Assembly: GCF_037392515.1 (NCBI RefSeq)
Contig: NC_090292.1
Span: 41,787,747 to 41,851,746, forward strand
Direction: 5' to 3'
DNA: 64,000 nucleotides
From: Haliotis asinina
Taxonomy: Eukaryota > Mollusca > Gastropoda > Lepetellida > Haliotidae
Below are positions 22,020-31,583 of the stretch, one piece after another. The notes beneath the pieces are model-generated. The model was not told the origin of the DNA. It worked only from the letters and a program-made list of their open reading frames with translations, and searched no databases. The position numbers and the translations under genes are program-made. Position 1 is the stretch's first letter. The number at the start of each line of letters is the position of its first letter.

Positions 22020-22343
22020 CTAACCTTCCTTGTTGGTTTTGGGTTCAGACACCATGTGGATATAAGTACAATGTGGAGACAGTCTAAAATGTTCTGCTAA
22101 TGGATCATCTTCGGCTATCCACGAATGCACTCTCAGTGCGCATTGGAAACAGTAGACCTTGTCAGATTGCCCCGTATAGATAAATCCTGCTTCTGCCATG
22201 ACTTTTGGAGGCTGCTTCATTTGTACTGGCCAACTGTTGAAAGACTTCAGTCTGTCACTAAACTTTTGTCCAAACCTAATATTATTGCATGGTATTTCAT
22301 TACAGTCTGCCACTAGGTTATCAAACGGTCCGCACACATCCAT
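22020..22343 (-). CDS. Polinton-borne BIR-domain (IAP-like) protein
   Basis: This 107-aa protein starts at ATG 22343. Residues ~30-95 form a BIR domain: RLKSFNSWP, then AEAGFIYTG, DKVYCFQC, WIAEDDPLAEH and SPHC, giving the zinc pattern C-x2-C-x16-H-x6-C with the GF and DDP signatures. BIR proteins bind caspases or IAP antagonists and block apoptosis. There is no RING domain. A pyrimidine-rich acceptor (cataccgaacag) lies just upstream and a donor-like gaag|gttag at the end, so the gene may be spliced. It sits between the ATPase gene and the small basic protein, in the same orientation. It was probably captured from a host or another virus. Confidence 0.88.
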   Translation of the reverse strand: MDVCGPFDNLVADCNEIPCNNIRFGQKFSDRLKSFNSWPVQMKQPPKVMAEAGFIYTGQSDKVYCFQCALRVHSWIAEDDPLAEHFRLSPHCTYIHMVSEPKTNKEG

Positions 22344-22408
22344 GGGTCTGTTCGGTATGAAAGAGAAAAGGATGAGACGTGACTGTATATTACCTTAGTT
22401 ATGTCACT

Positions 22409-23080
22409 CTATATCTGTGGCAGATACACTGTACACACCTCATCAGAGAATATACCTGTACGCAAACGACCATACTGTTCATCTGCATAGGGTGAGGTAT
22501 CCATGACCAGATAACCATATTTCTTTCTACTTACAGCATCTTGAAAAGATTCGGTGAAATATTTAGCCTGTCCTGGAAATATTTGTGATGCTAAAATTTT
22601 ATACTCATGTGCCGAACGAGGGTTAGACAATAACACAAAATAATGTGTGTTCAGTGACATAGTTCTGTTACATTCCCCCTTTGGATACGCTGATTGTAGG
22701 ATGTTGATAACAGAAATTCCCAAATGGTGGGATAATGTGGTATATAGGTGTAAAAGCAGCTGACTTTTACACACTTGTTGCATGAAGTCATCTACTACCA
22801 GCAGACAATGTTTATCCGATTCTAAAGAATATGAATTTAACTCCTGTTCTGTGGGAAGGACATCTTGAAAACGAATATTGGGAATGATTCTCTTGAGCTC
22901 ACTATAGACATCCTGCCACACAGCATAGCAGTAAATAATCAATTTGGGTGCAGGATCAAACATGACATTGGCTTGTCTTAACAGGTGTGAAACCCAAAAG
23001 GTTTTACCACTTGACGATCCACCTATTACGGATATGGTTGTAGGCGTTTTAAAAGGCAACAGACAAGCACTTTCATCCAT
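22409..23080 (-). CDS. Polinton packaging ATPase (FtsK/A32-like)
   Basis: The start is taken at ATG 23080 (MDESACLLPF); the longer frame opens at a non-ATG codon. Walker A is GGSSSGKT (about residues 20-27) and Walker B is CLLVVDDF. The sensor-like region INILQSAYPKG and SLNTHYFVLLSNPRS are typical of Polinton and adintovirus genome-packaging ATPases. The enzyme would pump DNA into capsids. At about 223 aa it has the usual family length. It lies between the protease (to the right) and the BIR gene (to the left), same strand. Confidence 0.9.
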   Translation of the reverse strand: MDESACLLPFKTPTTISVIGGSSSGKTFWVSHLLRQANVMFDPAPKLIIYCYAVWQDVYSELKRIIPNIRFQDVLPTEQELNSYSLESDKHCLLVVDDFMQQVCKSQLLLHLYTTLSHHLGISVINILQSAYPKGECNRTMSLNTHYFVLLSNPRSAHEYKILASQIFPGQAKYFTESFQDAVSRKKYGYLVMDTSPYADEQYGRLRTGIFSDEVCTVYLPQI

Positions 23081-23218
23081 GATGTATCTTGGTCTGCTGT
23101 TCAGTATGAAACTGAACTTACTCACCAACACAGAGGGTATTTATACATAACAAAAACATCATTTGAACTAAATCTATTTTTTTTTTATTCTACATGGAAA
23201 CAACATTGTACATCATTA

Positions 23219-23704
23219 TCAATTAAAACAGGAAGGAGTACAGTATTTGAAGTAGTTGCATATATACTGTGATACGAAAGTATCATTCCATAGGAAGTTC
23301 CTTACATCAAACTGATGAACAATACGCTGAAAACTCCAGTGAGCTTTCAATGTACATAACAGATAATACAAACAATAGAACCCACACACATTGGTATCTA
23401 CAGATTGTATCTGTTCACTGTTGTGCAAGTAAGATCTAACATAGGATTTTAGGTACCTATCAAATACAGCATCAATGGGTTCTGATAGGCTGTCAAACAA
23501 TTCTGCTCTATTTCCTTTGAAATACATAGCAACCCAGTGACGACCTTTCTTTTGACTACAGTCTGTATTTACAATTAGTCCAACTCCCCTTCTTATCATG
23601 CAAGATGTCAGTACAGGCAAAGTGTCTTTAGCATACACTCCCAGGACGTGACACTGTAAGACAGGATCACACTGTATGGCGCACTTCAATTCAGAAGCTT
23701 TCAT
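23219..23704 (-). CDS. Polinton adenain-like cysteine protease
   Basis: The product has 161 aa and starts at ATG 23704. The catalytic order of the adenovirus/Ulp1 protease family is visible: His in GRHWVAMYF, Asp in ELFDSL, Gln in IQSVDTNVCG and Cys in VCGFYCLYYL. It would mature capsid and core proteins. It sits directly left of the major capsid gene with a 3-bp gap, as is usual for Polintons. Confidence 0.9.
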   Translation of the reverse strand: MKASELKCAIQCDPVLQCHVLGVYAKDTLPVLTSCMIRRGVGLIVNTDCSQKKGRHWVAMYFKGNRAELFDSLSEPIDAVFDRYLKSYVRSYLHNSEQIQSVDTNVCGFYCLYYLLCTLKAHWSFQRIVHQFDVRNFLWNDTFVSQYICNYFKYCTPSCFN

Positions 23705-23707
23705 GTT

Positions 23708-25006
23708 TTACTTGATGTACACATTTCGTGCTTTATCAATTTCTATGATGGAATTTCTTTCACTCATGATAACACAGCTCAATGTCTTAGTCAAAGCAGA
23801 TTTGAATTCAATTTCAAGTCTCACATTTCCCGATTTCACAAGATTGAGATAATCGACATCTACTTCATCCAGTTGGTAAACAAAAAGAGCACTGCCAAGC
23901 AAAAAGTCCTTTCTTGAAATACCATTGCCCTGGTTTTGACAACAGAGTTTCTTACTATCAAACAGGTTGAGATAGGTGTCTGCATCGTCTGCACTTGTAG
24001 CTCTCCCTGGAACACTGACTCCATTCACATACAAGTTGATCGTTTTAATCATGCTCGATTGAAAGTTGAAAGGATTCCCATCATATTTCCCATTAAAACT
24101 GCTGCTATCAACAAATGCTACGATATATCGATTAGCAATGGGATTGGAGACATTGTCAATAGTATGTGTTAACTGAGAGACGGGAATGCTAGTGACCTTC
24201 ACCTCAGACTTGACGAATGGATAGAGGGCATTAGAGTTGTTCTCAAACAAGGTATTGTGAGCTATAATCAGGGCTGGGTTGACATTCAGTCTGCAGATTT
24301 TGAGATAAGCATCCAGAAGTGTTATAGTGAATTTTTTGTTGGCCACACCACTCATGAGACAGAAGGTGGGAGAGGATCTGTACAATTTCAAAGTCATAGG
24401 TACACCATTAATCATGTATCTATTCATCTCAAAGACATCTTCAAATAAGTTTCCAGACATGGTCATCTCTTGACTCAATTTAATAAACGCTCCCCGTGCC
24501 ATCAAGCCAGTGTTGCTTCCTGTTTCTGTATCCGTTGATTCTATATCACTGTTCGATGCTCCTACATCTTTGTAGAACAACTGAGAGGTTAACTGAGTAG
24601 TCTTTGCATCGGCTCCAAAATTCAGTAATGCTTTCATCATGCTCTTGTACGCATAATGATTGTTTGTGGAAGAGACCAGTGTGTCATTCAAATAAACTGA
24701 AACCTGACTAAAAAGCGACTGAAGAAACAAGTTGACTGGAGCCACGTGTTCCTTGGAAAGCAATATGCTCCCATCATTGTGAGTGACCTTGAGTTTCACG
24801 TGCAATCTTGTCCTCTTCAAATCAAGGTAGTCACTACCTGTGTTAGAAATACTGAATTCCAAAGGCGCTTCGTCGTTGATTTGACTCACCGGACGTACAT
24901 TTTCATAGTAATGTTGTTGAACACATGTCTGAAATGGCGGTAGTGAGAACAAATTCAGGGATTCTGGAATTATCTCATCGAAGTGTTTACTGGTGAGCAG
25001 CGACAT
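23708..25006 (-). CDS. Polinton major capsid protein (hexon-like, double jelly roll)
   Basis: The start is taken at ATG 25006 (MSLLTSKHFDEI), giving 432 aa. Landmarks of Polinton/adintovirus hexons are LFSLPPFQTCVQ, EFSISNTGSDYLDL, VAPVNLFLQSLFSQVSVYLND and the later LDAYLKICRLNVNP. It would build the icosahedral shell. It follows the small protein gene by 4 bp and precedes the protease by 3 bp, a compact late-gene block. Confidence 0.87.
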   Translation of the reverse strand: MSLLTSKHFDEIIPESLNLFSLPPFQTCVQQHYYENVRPVSQINDEAPLEFSISNTGSDYLDLKRTRLHVKLKVTHNDGSILLSKEHVAPVNLFLQSLFSQVSVYLNDTLVSSTNNHYAYKSMMKALLNFGADAKTTQLTSQLFYKDVGASNSDIESTDTETGSNTGLMARGAFIKLSQEMTMSGNLFEDVFEMNRYMINGVPMTLKLYRSSPTFCLMSGVANKKFTITLLDAYLKICRLNVNPALIIAHNTLFENNSNALYPFVKSEVKVTSIPVSQLTHTIDNVSNPIANRYIVAFVDSSSFNGKYDGNPFNFQSSMIKTINLYVNGVSVPGRATSADDADTYLNLFDSKKLCCQNQGNGISRKDFLLGSALFVYQLDEVDVDYLNLVKSGNVRLEIEFKSALTKTLSCVIMSERNSIIEIDKARNVYIK

Positions 25007-25010
25007 GGTG

Positions 25011-25364
25011 TTAACCAAAGATATCGTTTTCGTTCACTGGTGTGCTCTTGAACACACGAGCTGTCTTGGAGGGGGTGTTGCTTGTTAGACGTATCCTCTT
25101 GGTTGTGACCACGCGTTCACCTGCAGCTCTTTTTAATGATTTCTGTCTCTTCTCTTTAGCATCTGCTCTTTCCACCACACTTTGAGGTTCAGAAGTGACC
25201 TGCAGTTTGACTTTAACTTCTTTTGATGCTTCCTCAGGTTGATCAGATGAAATGAGCTTAGGTTGTGGTTTTCCATTCACCAGTTGAGAACTACCTGCCA
25301 TGTGTTTTTTGAAAAAAATCTGCCATTTGTTGTAATCGGGTACATACAAAGGTAACGTCTCCAT
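25011..25364 (-). CDS. Polinton small basic virion-type protein
   Basis: The start is taken at ATG 25364 (METLPLYVPDYNKWQIFFKKH), giving 117 aa. The N-terminal YVPDYNKW motif is followed by a Lys/Arg-rich tail (KEKRQKSLKRAAGERV). Proteins of this form regularly lie between the two capsid genes in Polintons. A minor virion or core role is inferred. It is separated from the minor capsid gene by 1 bp and from the major capsid gene by 4 bp. Confidence 0.65.
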   Translation of the reverse strand: METLPLYVPDYNKWQIFFKKHMAGSSQLVNGKPQPKLISSDQPEEASKEVKVKLQVTSEPQSVVERADAKEKRQKSLKRAAGERVVTTKRIRLTSNTPSKTARVFKSTPVNENDIFG

Positions 25365-25365
25365 C

Positions 25366-25794
25366 TTAGGCAACAAAAGGGTAACGTCTGAAGTGAAGTG
25401 TTAGGTGAGTCTCCTCTTTCAAGAATGACAGTGGAGTTCCATCGCTTGCTTTTATACTAATTTCTATGTCAGGAGATTCTTTCACCATCACATGGATATT
25501 GTATTCATTAGCAAATGTAAAGTTAGGTCCCTCCCTCAGGTCTATGCGTCTCAACAATGGTAATTGAGTCTGTCCTACCAATGAACTATCGCATAGGTTA
25601 CACAACACATCTATGTAAGGATCATTCATATGAGTGAGATCCACCTTTCCAAAGTTTAATTCTGTCAAGCTGACTACCCAGAAGCCATCAAACACCAACC
25701 TTTGATTCAGTTTCACACGAAAATGATACGGGGTGTTGCCTTTGAAGTAATCTTTCTTCGAGTCTTAAGACTTCAGAAACACATAGGTCTCCAT
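25366..25794 (-). pseudogene. Polinton minor capsid (penton-like) protein region
   Basis: The region begins with an ATG overlapping the integrase stop codon (TAATG). It contains NQRLVFDGFWVVSLTELNFG, which resembles the penton-type single jelly roll proteins of Polintons (the '...L.G.WEV.L.E..' pattern), and ends LTLHFRRYPFVA. It is shorter than usual for the family and appears to carry about one break. Assignment rests on motif and position. Confidence 0.65.
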
Positions 25795-26927
25795 TACAGA
25801 TTTTTCAATTGACTTTCCTCCACATAAGAATCAAAGGAACTGGGCCAACCTAACCATCGAACCAAAGCATAAGTCTTTCCATTCATACGTTTCTTCTTTA
25901 AGATCTTTTCCACCTGCCACTCAATATCTTCTGCTTTACTGACCTTCTGCAATTCACTGGTATAAAAAGTACCTTGGATCATTTCTTCATGAAAATCTTT
26001 GACTTTGTACAGTGGAATTTCCTGTCTTTTAAAACGATGAGCTATTTTGAACAGTTCTTGTGTCCACTTCAAGTCAAGTTCTTTGTTGAAAGGTCTCTTC
26101 AGATATGGAATGCGAACAAGATCTCCTACTTTATATTTGAACTTCTTCCTAGGGTGCAGGCTTTTGAGGTGTTTCAGCAAAGGTTTGACATACACATGTT
26201 GCCAAACTTTCAATTCATTGTCCTTATTCACTTGTGCAGGTGATAAATTAGGTAGGGAGGAATGCAACGTATGATTGTAGTTGTGCACAAGTTTAGGTAA
26301 AACATTGATGTAATGTTTGGTATTGTTGTGAGTCATGTAGCGTGTAATCAACGATTTTAGCGTTCTGTTGAAACGTTCTACGTAATTACTTTTGATGTTT
26401 TCATTCCGCGTAATGGTGTGAGTGATGTTTTTCTTTTTCAAATATGAATCAAAGCCTGCTCGAAATTCTGATCCAGCATCTGTGCGAACCTTCTTTGGTT
26501 GTCTAGTTTTCAGTATATCTTTGAAGGCTTTCAACACTGATTCAGGTTTCTTGTTTTCTAAAGGTAGCACAAAAGCATGTCTGCTCAAGATATCAATAGC
26601 CACCAGCAAATATCTGACACCATCATTCTCTTTGCTATAACGAGAGAGATCGGTCAGATCCACATCAAACATTTCATTCATATAATTCACCCTTACTTTT
26701 AACCTTTTAAATCTATGCTTGACTGGTCTATGTAAACTATAGGCGTCTTGATTCTTCACAAATCGTGTCACATTCCTCAACCTGATATGTTGTTGTTTTC
26801 TGTTTTTCTTCGATTCATCACGTAGTTTTGATGGACCAAAATAAGCTCCAGGATTTTCAGCATTGAAATAATACTTTTCTATGGCTTTTTCTTGCTTTAA
26901 CATGCTGTTCTTCTTCTGCGAACTCAT
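25794..26927 (-). CDS. Polinton integrase (retroviral-type) with C-terminal chromodomain
   Basis: The product has 377 aa, ATG at 26927. The rve core runs at about residues 75-240 with DDE residues in MFDVDLTDL, VRTDAGSEF and VERFNRTLKSL. The C-terminus (about 325-377, VEKILKKKRMNGKTYALVRWLGWPSS) is a chromodomain with the aromatic cage residues Y and W, expected to bind methylated histone tails and steer integration. It is the rightmost of the conserved late-strand genes. Confidence 0.92.
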   Translation of the reverse strand: MSSQKKNSMLKQEKAIEKYYFNAENPGAYFGPSKLRDESKKNRKQQHIRLRNVTRFVKNQDAYSLHRPVKHRFKRLKVRVNYMNEMFDVDLTDLSRYSKENDGVRYLLVAIDILSRHAFVLPLENKKPESVLKAFKDILKTRQPKKVRTDAGSEFRAGFDSYLKKKNITHTITRNENIKSNYVERFNRTLKSLITRYMTHNNTKHYINVLPKLVHNYNHTLHSSLPNLSPAQVNKDNELKVWQHVYVKPLLKHLKSLHPRKKFKYKVGDLVRIPYLKRPFNKELDLKWTQELFKIAHRFKRQEIPLYKVKDFHEEMIQGTFYTSELQKVSKAEDIEWQVEKILKKKRMNGKTYALVRWLGWPSSFDSYVEESQLKNL

Positions 26928-27054
26928 GTTGCACTGTGGAAACTGTGGCTGGCTAAGAAATATATAACATGAAACAGCATTGGTTTATTCATTTTATTTG
27001 AACATTCACTAAAGTTTGTTACGATACATAATGATAACTGTCATGAGGAAAGCA

Positions 27055-27971
27055 CTACTGTATTTTACACTGATAGAATATGACCTTCTGTGATACCATG
27101 TCGTCCATCATTCCCTCTTCATCGTAGTAGCACATACAGTTCATGAGATCCATACAACACACATGACACTGAATTTGTCCACTATTACAGCTCATGTAAC
27201 GCAACCTATTGTTGTAACGGCATACACTGCAACTTTTCTGAAGAGGAGTAAGTTTGTCTTCCTGATAGAGATCGTCCATGATTCCACTGGATGAATCAAC
27301 AGCTGTTATGTCTGTGGTTTGTTTCTCTTTTCGTTCTATGTCCTCCATGAGTTGAGTGTAATCCAACCACCAGTCATCTATAGTAGGTTCTGTGGTAGGT
27401 TCTGTGGTAGGTGTTATGGACTGATTCGTGAGGGATGGAGTTGACACTGCTTCATGATCTTCTCCCCTGTTCCTGAACATGACAAATAAGATTGGAGAAT
27501 GTAGAACTGCAAACACAGTAACACATATATACATAAATGAAAAGCTATTCCAAATGATATTCACAGTGATAAACTATTCGCTTACTTTGGTTGCATAGGA
27601 GTGGATTTCTGCTTCTGACCTCTTTTCTGTTCCTTCACTTTCCTTGGCTTCTTAGCCTTAGCAAGACGTTTGTTGGGTGATTGACGTTTTCTGTTACTTG
27701 AATTTCTATCCTCAGAGGTGGCAGCAATTTTTGAATAATCCAGCATCAAGCTCATGAGAGCTGGCGATAGCGAGGGGAATTTCTGTTCTAGAGTCTTCAT
27801 TCTCTGGAACATCTCTGTGTATGTGGTTTTATACAACTCACTTGTTCGCATCATCGTTTCGTGCAAATGGAGCTGAGTGTTAAGAATATCCTTCATTTCT
27901 TGAAACATACTCGAGAGCAACTGCTCTGTTGAAAAGTCCACATGTTGAAGGTGAAACATCTTCTGTGCCAT
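27055..27971 (-). CDS. Polinton two-exon gene of unknown function (coiled-coil, basic, Cys-rich)
   Basis: Exon 1 (27971-27586) starts at an ATG (MAQKMFHLQHVDFSTEQLL). It has a coiled-coil-like region (residues ~15-80) and a basic, NLS-like end (KRQSPNKRLAKAKKPRK). A 113-bp GT-AG intron (27473-27585) keeps phase. Exon 2 has Thr/Pro repeats (TTEPTTEPT) and a Cys-rich end (CSVCRYNNRLRYMSC, CHVCCMDLMNCMC). The latter resembles part of a zinc finger/RING-type fold but is too divergent to name. It lies nearest the right terminal repeat. Confidence 0.6.
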
Positions 27972-28251
27972 ATGGATTGCGAGCGGAGGTGTCTTTCTGA
28001 AACTTGTTCGCTTGATAATGACGATGAAGCTGATTTGAAATGTCTTATACTAAAGGTGCATGTAGGCGCTGATTGGATGTAGAGTAGTGCACACGCAGTT
28101 TAGTTGCTTAACGCTCTACATCAGTGGAATGTTTTATTCATGTTTGTTCACCGTGACATCAATAGATTAAATGCTTTCAGAAGCTTTAAGAAACACGTCA
28201 CTAGAATGCTTATTCATGTCTTCTGGAATGTTTTTGTATTCTATTGAATGC

Positions 28252-28616
28252 TTTGACTCATTCCTCTGGAATGTTTGTTCACCCGTGACGTCTTGTGCTC
28301 AGGAATGTTATTGTGCTCTGGAATGCTTTGTGCTCATAGGGAGGCGTGCTCTGGAATGCTATTGTGCTCTGGAATGCATTGTGCTCATAGGGAGGCGTGC
28401 TCAGGAATGCTATTGTGCTCTGGAATGTCTATTGTTGTGCTCTGGAATGCTTTGTGCTCGAAGGGAGGATTAATCCTGAATAGTTTAAGGATTTTAAGGA
28501 GTAATCCTGTGGAATGTCTATTGTATTCGTCTGGAATGCTATTGTATTCGTCTGGAATGCTTTTGTTCTCTTAGGAATGCTATTGTCTGTGCTGAACGGA
28601 TTACTTTTCTCCTACT
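28252..28616 (-). repeat. Polinton right terminal inverted repeat, expanded
   Basis: It is the inverse of 13352-13562 but longer (365 versus 211 bp). The extra length is additional copies of a short unit of the type ggaatgctattgtgctc, including a duplicated gtgctcatagggaggc block (about 28330-28410). Confidence 0.88.
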
Positions 28617-28622
28617 AATATG

Positions 28623-29490
28623 GCTATTAGTCTCTGGCAAGGGTTCACATTTATGAAATGTAATAAACCCTGTCCTGAAAGTCAATGTGCCCGGTAAACG
28701 TTTACTTAATCCATGGTGTAATGCAGTCTTATGTAATTTGTGTTTATTCAAATCATGACGGAAAAATATTTACGCTCCTGTGGGTAAAAAGTAAAGTATA
28801 CACTTAAAACAGTATTTTGGAAAATGCTGTTCATCCTAGGGGCAAATATAACAGTCAATATCAATTTTTCACACATAGGACAAGAGGATGTAGATGAATG
28901 AAGTTATACTACTATATAGAGCTGTTTCCTTGTTGTTAGCATAGGACAAACAAATAGGAAACACTATATGTACTTTAAACATGATGCCAACTTTAGAAAA
29001 TGTGTCTCTTCACACGTCAGATGTAGGTACATTCATCTGAATCACAAATGCATACTATCACAATACGGCTTATTCCTGCAGTTCTCATGAATCAATAAGT
29101 CAAACGCATGATCACCTATGTACATTAGACTGTAGGAACTCCGACAGAGCACAATGTGATTAGTTGAATGCTAGTAATTAAATCTATACGCTCATGGGTA
29201 ACATGGCGTAAATGAGAAACTGAGGAAAGCAGCCATAAACTCCTTCCTAAATTCCTATATCACCTTTCCAAGTTTGGAAAATTTTTGAAATATGATATTT
29301 CCAAAATTGGAAATTTTTGGAAATATGGTATTTCCAACATTGGATTGGAAAAGGATTTATGAGGAATGTTCAGATCAATCTGAACGTGAAATTCAGTTCC
29401 AAATTCAAAAAGAAGGAAAAAGAAAAAGGAAGGAAATATATGAACGAAAAAGAAGAAAGGGATATACCAGTCACTAGTATAAAGGGATTA
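28623..29490. other. Non-genic stretch right of the Polinton
   Basis: No gene is seen. Around 29268-29345 a cluster of short palindromic motifs of the form tttccaaaattggaaa recurs four times. Confidence 0.5.
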
Positions 29491-29730
29491 CAGTGGGTGA
29501 GTTTAGTTTTACGCCGCACTCAGCAATATTCCAGCTATATGGTGGCGGTAAATAATCGAGTCTGGACCAGACAATCCAGTGATCAACAACATGAGCATCG
29601 ATCTGCACAATGGGGAACCGATGACATGTGTCAACCAAGTCAGCGAGCCTGACCATTAGTCGCCCGTTAGTCGCCTCTTACGACAAGCATAGTAGCCTTT
29701 TGTGGCAAGCATGAGGCAAGCAGGGCTATT
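29491..29730 (-). repeat. SINE copy (family 1)
   Basis: On the minus strand the order is a head with the 'gtcgtaagaggcgactaa' block, the central block (acacatgtcatcggttcccc, gatcgatgctcatgttgttg), and a 3' block with gctggaatattgctgag and gcggcgtaaaac, ending in a (ctca)-type tail at 29491-29500. It matches the partial copy at 1-172. Complementary arms are at 29512-29515 and 29544-29547. Confidence 0.8.
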
Positions 29731-29859
29731 ACGTTGCAGAAAAGGAATTGCCACAGGTTGAAGAATCTGATCGCAGCAGTCCACACCAGTTAAGTTTACC
29801 CTGAACAATCACTAAAGGAGTTCTTTGACGTGTTGTTATTCCACCCTAAATCATCAAGG

Positions 29860-30270
29860 AACCACCACCAATGCGATTCCTCTCCAAGACACAGGCCTGT
29901 GGCGATACGTCATGGTCTGATCCCATGATGACGTAAACGTTGGCGAACTGTATTGGGCTGATTACGGCGAAGTCCTGGGATGGTCCGGGCAATTATCACT
30001 GCAGTCTGAAACCTGTGGCGATGATAGGTCAGCCTTATCCGTCGTTGTTACACGTGGACGTCGAGAACGTGACTGATCGATGACGTCATCTGTGTCCCGG
30101 TAGCATCTCACCAGTGCTGAAATGGTGTCCCAGTGGCAGTGGAAATGTGCAGCCACTTGTCATTGAGACATTCCACTTCAGACCGTCCAAATGGCCTCAT
30201 GACGTTGTGCACACGTTAGCATTCGCATTCTATGCGTTTCAATAGCCGTTTAATTTGTTTTGCACGATTG
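29860..30270 (-). pseudogene. Tc1-like transposase relic (N-terminal DNA-binding part)
   Basis: The minus strand contains FHCHWDTISALVRCYRDTDDVIDQSRSRRPRVTT, the second helix-turn-helix and the GRPR-type linker of Tc1 transposases (usual form R..TG.V.DRPRSGRPRVTT). Frames are broken before and after, and no catalytic domain is found. It differs from the two longer Tc1 elements in this window. Confidence 0.6.
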
Positions 30271-30489
30271 CAAGGGCTTTCCAAAATGCCAGTATTGTGT
30301 GGCATTCATTTGCTCTATTTCCTTTTTCTGCACATGCAACAACGTATTGAACGTCTCAAGGACGAAACCACTGACGTCACAGAATACGGCACATGCATGA
30401 TTGTTTGATACATGTCACTAATCTCTGAGTTTAAATCCTTATGTGTCTACATGGGTTTGTAAACATTAAATTTTAAATTCCGGTATGCA

Positions 30490-30960
30490 CAGTTTCTTTA
30501 TGTGCCTAGTATAGACTTGAGAAAACTGGAAACAGAAAACAAAATGAAAATTGGTGGCAATTATTCTGCTCCTCTCCACTTAGTGAATCTGACTTCAGAT
30601 CTGATTTCAGGTGAGGTAACAGCTGGTGTTCTTGACTCTCACTCGGTTCTGGGTGTTTTTTTGGTGATGAGTAATGATCTTAAGGGGGCCAAAGTGGGTG
30701 CTGATCCAGTTGTCACTGTTTCTCCAGAGAGTTCAGTTCGTTCAGAAATGTTGGAGGATGAATTTCCTCTGTATTTTGCCTTCTTGTACAGTGACACATT
30801 CAATGTCAAAAGACATTTCTTCAAAGACCTTCTTGCCTAATGATTTCATAAACGACTTGTCAGGTACCTTCATGGATCATTCTTTGTGTGAAGTAGAGAG
30901 TTGGGATTATATTTGGGCACAGTGTGCATGTGTCACTAAAACATTTAAAAGAAGAATGGC
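30490..30960 (+). pseudogene. Gypsy-type LTR retrotransposon fossil (protease/linker region)
   Basis: The frame includes a VLGVFLVMSNDLKGAKVGADP segment, which resembles the '(L/I)LGNDLAGGKV..DP' region after the protease of metazoan Ty3/Gypsy elements. No LTRs are recognised. It is a broken fragment. Confidence 0.5.
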
Positions 30961-31583
30961 TCAATGACAATTCTGAAAACAGTCATTTGCAACATGTCAT
31001 ATTTGGGATTTTGCTTTGTTAGTAAAGTACAAGTTCTAGTTTTTTTGGGTTGAGTCTCATCCAGAGTCTGAGTCCAGAGTAAACAAAAGAGGCTGTGCAT
31101 TGTAAACATGATTAAGAAATATCATGACAGGTTAGAAACCAAGCATGTCAATTGTACTGCCAGACTCTCCCCAGGTACTGATTGGTTTAAACATATTTAT
31201 TTCCAGAAGGGGAATTGGATTGGTAAACAAGCGATATATTGCTTATTTTATACCGCTCCGGGATACAAGTACCTTACTCGTATATAAAGCAGTCATGAGG
31301 AGAAAAGCATGCAAATATCAAACAATAAACAATAGCTTTCTGAGAATGTAACAATCAAAGCTTGATAACATAGCTACTTATAACATTCAGATCATTAGTG
31401 TCGGAAGTGCAATTTCATTTTACTATTACAACTTAAATCTGCCTGAGAGTACAATGAAAGAATGGATAGATTCTAATAATTCATGGTTATCGTTAGCAGA
31501 TCCTTTAGAGTGGCCGTATAGTATTGATTTGATATCATACCCTTTTGTATAGAAGTGCATTTTAAGTCTTATGTCAGAGTAAT
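30961..31583. other. Non-genic stretch
   Basis: Nothing recognised; only short frames without domains. Confidence 0.4.

Larger units (their letters stand above)
13352..28616. mobile_element. Polinton/Maverick, nearly whole, about 15.3 kb
   Basis: The element is flanked by a perfect 6-bp target duplication aatatg (13346-13351 and 28617-28622) and bounded by terminal inverted repeats starting agtaggagaaaagtaatccg. The first 55 bp of the two ends are identical in inverted orientation. The gene set is the family's core set: protein-primed DNA polymerase B, integrase with chromodomain, major and minor capsid proteins, adenovirus-type cysteine protease and packaging ATPase, plus small proteins and a BIR-domain gene. 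The left group runs rightward and the right group leftward, converging near 20.7-20.95 kb. It looks nearly whole with about three breaks. Intact flanking duplication and well-matched ends suggest a fairly young fossil. Confidence 0.96.

Noticed and set aside
28171-28574. Open frames of about 100 codons with ECYCALE / GMLLCSGM repeats
   Set aside because: They lie in the Polinton right terminal repeat and reflect its short repeat units.
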